Positions 7,901 through 9,357 of a stretch of 9,357 nucleotides of DNA are shown here, piece after piece. The stretch comes from Bacteroidota bacterium (GTDB lineage Bacteria; Bacteroidota; Bacteroidia; Flavobacteriales; Flavobacteriaceae): NCBI GenBank assembly GCA_023427845.1, contig JAEYZX010000201.1, positions 1-9,357 of the forward strand. The letters are read 5' to 3'. The translations under genes and the position numbers were made by a program. Every line of letters begins with the position of its first letter. Within the stretch, counting starts at the first letter, position 1. A model generated the notes under the pieces. It was not told where the DNA came from. It ran no database searches and saw nothing but the letters and a program-made list of their open reading frames with translations.

Positions 7901-8494
7901 CTAATCGAGGATATCCCTATTGAAAATCCGGAGCTGAAGGAGATACTTGACGGATTTTCACGGTCGACGTTCCTTTTGAACGAGACGATAAACGATTTGG
8001 TAAAAGTCGTAATCATCAAAGACAATCCGTCAATCCAAAAGGAGGAGGTCAACATAAGGGACGTTTTTGAGAATGTGTTCAACCAATTGAGTTTCCTGAT
8101 CAGCCTTCATAAGCCGATCATAAAGATAGAATTGGATAAAGCATCCGAACTGAAAATCAATAAGTCGTATCTTGAGAGCATTTTGCTGAATTTACTGACT
8201 AATGCGATAAAGTACCGCGCGGCCGAAAGAAAGTTGCGGATTTCAGTCAATTCCAAAAGGGTTGATGGTTCGGTCGTGATCGTATTCCGCGATAATGGAA
8301 TCGGAATCGACCTTGAACGCAACCGTGATAAGATTTTTGGACTGTACCAAAGATTCCACAACTATTCCGACAGCAAGGGGCTGGGGTTATACCTGGTTAA
8401 GTCGCAAGTGGAAAGCATGGGCGGAATCATTACGGTTGACAGCACGGTCGATAAAGGAACAGTGTTTACTTTAACATTCAAAAACCAGTATTAA
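4982..8494 (+). CDS. Soluble hybrid histidine kinase, REC-PAS-PAS-PAS-GAF-PAS-PAS-HisKA-HATPase
   Basis: The 1170-residue protein has no membrane segment or signal peptide, so it should be cytosolic. An N-terminal receiver (about 6-125) carries Glu12-Asp13, Asp58 (ILLDLSLP), Thr86 and Lys108 and looks functional. Then come PAS 1 (about 136-250), PAS 2 (263-376), PAS 3 (388-505), GAF (525-675), PAS 4 (685-800) and PAS 5 (810-926), several ending in the usual DVT/DIT plus basic helix. PAS 3 and PAS 4 resemble each other closely (KATSD, HPED, YRF..DG.Y). The HisKA motif TSHNLRAPL has His959; the ATPase domain has the N-box around Asn1074, DNGIGI at 1104-1109 and GLGL at 1133-1136. All catalytic motifs are intact. 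With the receiver first, its phosphorylation would tune the kinase, a layout seen in soluble relay kinases. It abuts the Rcp1-like gene (no gap) and overlaps the next receiver gene by one base, so the three are probably co-translated. The ligand or signal is unknown; PAS 5 has no LOV-type cysteine. Confidence 0.93.
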   Translation: MLPKGFNFLIVEDNLGDFVLIEDYLKENFEALVLHNCTTFKQAQIFLQTENVNVILLDLSLPDLSGEELVSEMTKIAGDVPIIVLTGYSDKGFGYKSLSYGIADYLYKDELTASQLHKSITYSIERKKISKKLKESEEKYKNLFQSSPSPMWIFDVETLQFLDVNDEAVRHYGFTKAEFLQMTLLDIWPVGEQSHNLSQTRERLKESHSKKALFIHRKKNGELIDVDVQGTNIKVDGKIARLVQVIDVTDRLRSERALVENEQRFKKLVQESGDLITIIDRLGIFKYASPNHEAITGFSADDIVGKDIFQLVHPDDLTMMHEFFESLLVSKRVYSNPVRVQHANGRYLWIESIGTNALEDPVISGIVMNSRDVTSRVEHEKEINEINQRFEAIAKATSDAIYDYDFETNSLYLVGSSYHTLFGYQFANNVTTVDFYKSCLHPDEKDHVFEFLNHAASNPSQRHFEIEYRFLRSDGSYATILDRFDIIRENGKAIKKVGAMQDISTRKLQETVLAFEKEIYELNANPKVDFETVISRLVSNIESLIPDSICTVILLTEDDTISHIAGSSLDQSYIEAIDGRPIGPKAASFGTAMFKGENTIVSDIQNSPIWKDYADIAGKYGLEACWAVPVKKSSGTVIACFATYYKSVKAPSQEQISLVERVANLIGVLVENRNALEDTERAKERYDIVAKATSDTIWDWNIEKDQFVWNKGIQGVFGYKKSEIGTTSKWWFDRIHPEDSIKMSVKLYSFLEQKTEKWQDEYRFACADGTYRYVFDRGFLVKNAAGKVIRMIGSMQDVTKQKEEEQRLKLLETVVTQSKDSVIITESEKASNTIPKIVFVNPAFTNMTGYKAEEVIGKSPTIFMDRKSVKHDIGRLAAALKGKQEFRFETLNNKKNGEEYWVNFSMIPITNKEGEHSHWISIQRDITDEKKQEKEKEQLIRELTQNNKDLKQFSYITSHNLRAPLSNLTGLLNLIEDIPIENPELKEILDGFSRSTFLLNETINDLVKVVIIKDNPSIQKEEVNIRDVFENVFNQLSFLISLHKPIIKIELDKASELKINKSYLESILLNLLTNAIKYRAAERKLRISVNSKRVDGSVVIVFRDNGIGIDLERNRDKIFGLYQRFHNYSDSKGLGLYLVKSQVESMGGIITVDSTVDKGTVFTLTFKNQY

Positions 8495-8886
8495 TGTTAG
8501 ATAAGATATTATGTGTGGATGCCGATCCCATAACACTTATGCTCTACAAAATGGTGATTTCGAAAGCGCAATTCGCGACCAAGATCGATACTGCGCAAAA
8601 TGGCGAGGAGGCACTTGACTATTTTAAGCAATATGAAACCGGTGACGTTTCGTATCCAAAACTTATATTTCTTGATCTAAATATGCCGATTATGGGTGGA
8701 TGGGAATTTCTTGATCATTTTAAAGAAGAGCCATTTACACCGTTTTCCGATATAAAGGTGATTGTGTTATCGTCCACAATCGATCCGCATGACATTGAAA
8801 AATCGAAGACCTACCCGATGGTCATCGATTTTCAGTCGAAGCCAATTTCACGCGAAATGCTTGAGGATTTAAAGAAAATATTTTAA
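8494..8886 (+). CDS. Stand-alone CheY-like receiver with altered acidic pocket
   Basis: The 130-residue protein is one receiver domain and nothing else. Asp61 in FLDLNMP is the phospho-acceptor, Ser93 and Lys116 (SKP) fill the switch and lysine positions. The acidic pocket reads CVDADP (7-12): Asp9 is present, but the next position, normally the second Asp or Glu that contacts Mg2+, is Ala10; Asp11 follows. Relatives I recall read VDDDPIT here, so this looks like a D-to-A change (codon GCC at 8521-8523). It could weaken metal binding or phosphorylation. The ATG at 8494 overlaps the kinase stop codon as TAATG, which implies translational coupling and makes the soluble kinase the likely partner. 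There is no DNA-binding domain. A hairpin terminator starts six bases after the stop, so this is the last gene of the unit. Confidence 0.92.
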   Translation: MLDKILCVDADPITLMLYKMVISKAQFATKIDTAQNGEEALDYFKQYETGDVSYPKLIFLDLNMPIMGGWEFLDHFKEEPFTPFSDIKVIVLSSTIDPHDIEKSKTYPMVIDFQSKPISREMLEDLKKIF

Positions 8887-8891
8887 CGCAT

Positions 8892-8920
8892 AAAAAAAGC
8901 TCCTGATTAGGAGCTTTCTT
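8892..8920. terminator. Bidirectional intrinsic terminator between the receiver gene and rpsT
   Basis: A perfect 9-bp stem, AAAGCTCCT (8896-8904) with AGGAGCTTT (8909-8917), closes a GATT loop. Seven A in a row at 8892-8898 become a T run on the minus strand, making it strong for rpsT. On the plus strand the tail TTTCTTATT is weaker but enough to end the sensory unit. It fills most of the 53-bp gap between the two convergent stop codons. Confidence 0.88.
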
Positions 8921-8939
8921 ATTATATGGTCGTAGGAAA

Positions 8940-9191
8940 TTACAATTTCGCTACGTGCTTGGTCAATTTAGATTTCAAATTGGAAGCTTTGTTGTCGTGA
9001 ATGATGTTTTTCTTAGCCAATTTGTCGATCATTGAAATCACGGCAGATAACTTTGTAGTCGCCTCCGCTTTATCTGTAGCGATTCTTAATGCTTTGATGG
9101 CATTACGAGTCGTTTTATGCTGGTATCTGTTTAATACTCTTTTCTTTTCGTTACTTCTGATTCTCTTTAGAGCTGACTTATGATTTGCCAT
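8940..9191 (-). CDS. rpsT: 30S ribosomal protein S20
   Basis: The 83-residue, lysine- and arginine-rich product begins MANHKSALKRIRSNEKKR, the hallmark start of bacterial S20, followed by NAIKALR and a C-terminal helical stretch (IDKLAKKNIIHDNKASNLKSKL). S20 binds 16S rRNA early in 30S assembly, contacting the 5' domain and helix 44. The length is normal. The ATG at 9189-9191 is preceded by an A/T-only leader without a Shine-Dalgarno motif, typical here. The gene lies 28 bases downstream of a tRNA-Glu gene on the same strand with no terminator between them, so it may be read from the tRNA promoter; I see no convincing -7 box of its own. It ends at the shared terminator. Confidence 0.97.
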   Translation of the reverse strand: MANHKSALKRIRSNEKKRVLNRYQHKTTRNAIKALRIATDKAEATTKLSAVISMIDKLAKKNIIHDNKASNLKSKLTKHVAKL

Positions 9192-9219
9192 TGTAATAAA
9201 TAATTTTTTTTATTTTGTG

Positions 9220-9291
9220 TAGTCCGTAGGGGAATCGAACCCCTGTTACCAGGATGAAAACCTGGCGTCCTAACCCCTAGACGAACGGACC
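9220..9291 (-). tRNA. tRNA-Glu, anticodon TTC
   Basis: The minus strand folds into a full cloverleaf. The acceptor GGTCCGT pairs with ACGGACT (six Watson-Crick pairs plus an outer G-U), with discriminator A. The anticodon stem CCAGG/CCTGG holds the loop TTTTCAT with anticodon TTC (plus-strand bases 9256-9258), reading GAA/GAG. The variable loop is TAAC and the T-arm is AGGGG-TTCGATT-CCCCT. The D-arm text TCGTCTAGGGGTTAGGA matches bacterial tRNA-Glu. No CCA is encoded; CAC follows the discriminator, so CCA must be added by nucleotidyltransferase. It lies between a second tRNA and rpsT, in one direction. Confidence 0.96.
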
Positions 9292-9326
9292 ATTATTCTC
9301 CTAGTTTGTCGACCTTCTCAATTTTG

Positions 9327-9357
9327 TAGCCCGTGGGGGAATCGAACCCCCCTTACC
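9327..9357 (-). tRNA. Partial tRNA (3' end), probably a second tRNA-Glu
   Basis: The window end cuts this gene; only the 3' 31 bases are visible on the minus strand: end of an anticodon stem (GG), variable loop TAAG, T-arm GGGGG-TTCGATT-CCCCC, acceptor strand ACGGGCT and discriminator A, with no encoded CCA. It matches the neighbouring tRNA-Glu at 27 of 31 positions and has the same four-base variable loop, so a second tRNA-Glu is the best guess. The anticodon is outside the window, so identity is not proven. It lies 35 bases upstream of the complete tRNA, in the same direction. Confidence 0.7.

Noticed and set aside
7528..8082. 184-codon open frame on the minus strand
   Set aside because: It lies opposite the kinase core of the soluble hybrid kinase, has serine- and phenylalanine-rich low-quality text with no family signature, and is a typical antisense shadow.
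1..9357. Mobile elements, CRISPR arrays, prophage or attachment sites
   Set aside because: No transposase, integrase, spaced repeats or tRNA-end duplication was seen; the tRNA genes at the right end are followed by rpsT and not by foreign DNA.

Overview
The window looks like part of a Bacteroidota chromosome, most likely Flavobacteriaceae (Flavobacterium or a close relative). The reasons are: sequences matching the Bacteroidota sigma-factor -7 consensus TAnnTTTG ahead of genes; A-rich leaders with no Shine-Dalgarno motif; tRNA genes without an encoded CCA end; protein sequences (BipA, S20, PAS/GAF histidine kinases with SHNLRAP and SHDMQEPLR H-boxes) of the kind seen in that group; and an intergenic element that resembles a structured RNA I associate with Flavobacteria. 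The assignment is inference from sequence style, not from a search.

Layout. 1-196 (+): the last 64 codons of an alpha/beta-hydrolase esterase. 209-291: a GC-richer hairpin-forming element, a candidate flavo-1-type RNA. 301-332: a hairpin terminator flanked by A and T runs that can serve both strands. 363-2159 (-): typA/bipA, a ribosome-associated GTPase. 2160-2339: a 180-bp divergent promoter region with candidate promoters for typA and for the sensory genes. 2340-8886 (+): four closely packed signal-transduction genes. 8892-8920: a second bidirectional terminator between convergent genes. 8940-9191 (-): rpsT, ribosomal protein S20. 9220-9291 (-): tRNA-Glu(UUC). 9327-9357 (-): the 3' part of a second, very similar tRNA, cut by the window end.

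The main interest is the four-gene cassette. It holds a membrane-anchored PAS-GAF-PAS histidine kinase (724 aa), a stand-alone Rcp1-like receiver (143 aa), a large soluble hybrid kinase with an N-terminal receiver followed by five PAS domains and one GAF domain (1170 aa), and a second stand-alone receiver (130 aa). The last three genes are packed end to end (TAA directly followed by ATG; then TAATG overlap). There are two kinases and three receiver domains but no DNA-binding, cyclic-di-nucleotide or other catalytic output domain. The output is therefore probably protein-protein interaction or onward phosphotransfer to a partner encoded elsewhere. A plausible model is that the membrane kinase phosphorylates the Rcp1-like receiver and perhaps the receiver domain of the second kinase, which in turn acts on the last receiver; this is inference. 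The rest of the window is conserved housekeeping content (translation GTPase, S20, tRNAs). I found no mobile element, CRISPR array or clear sign of horizontal transfer.
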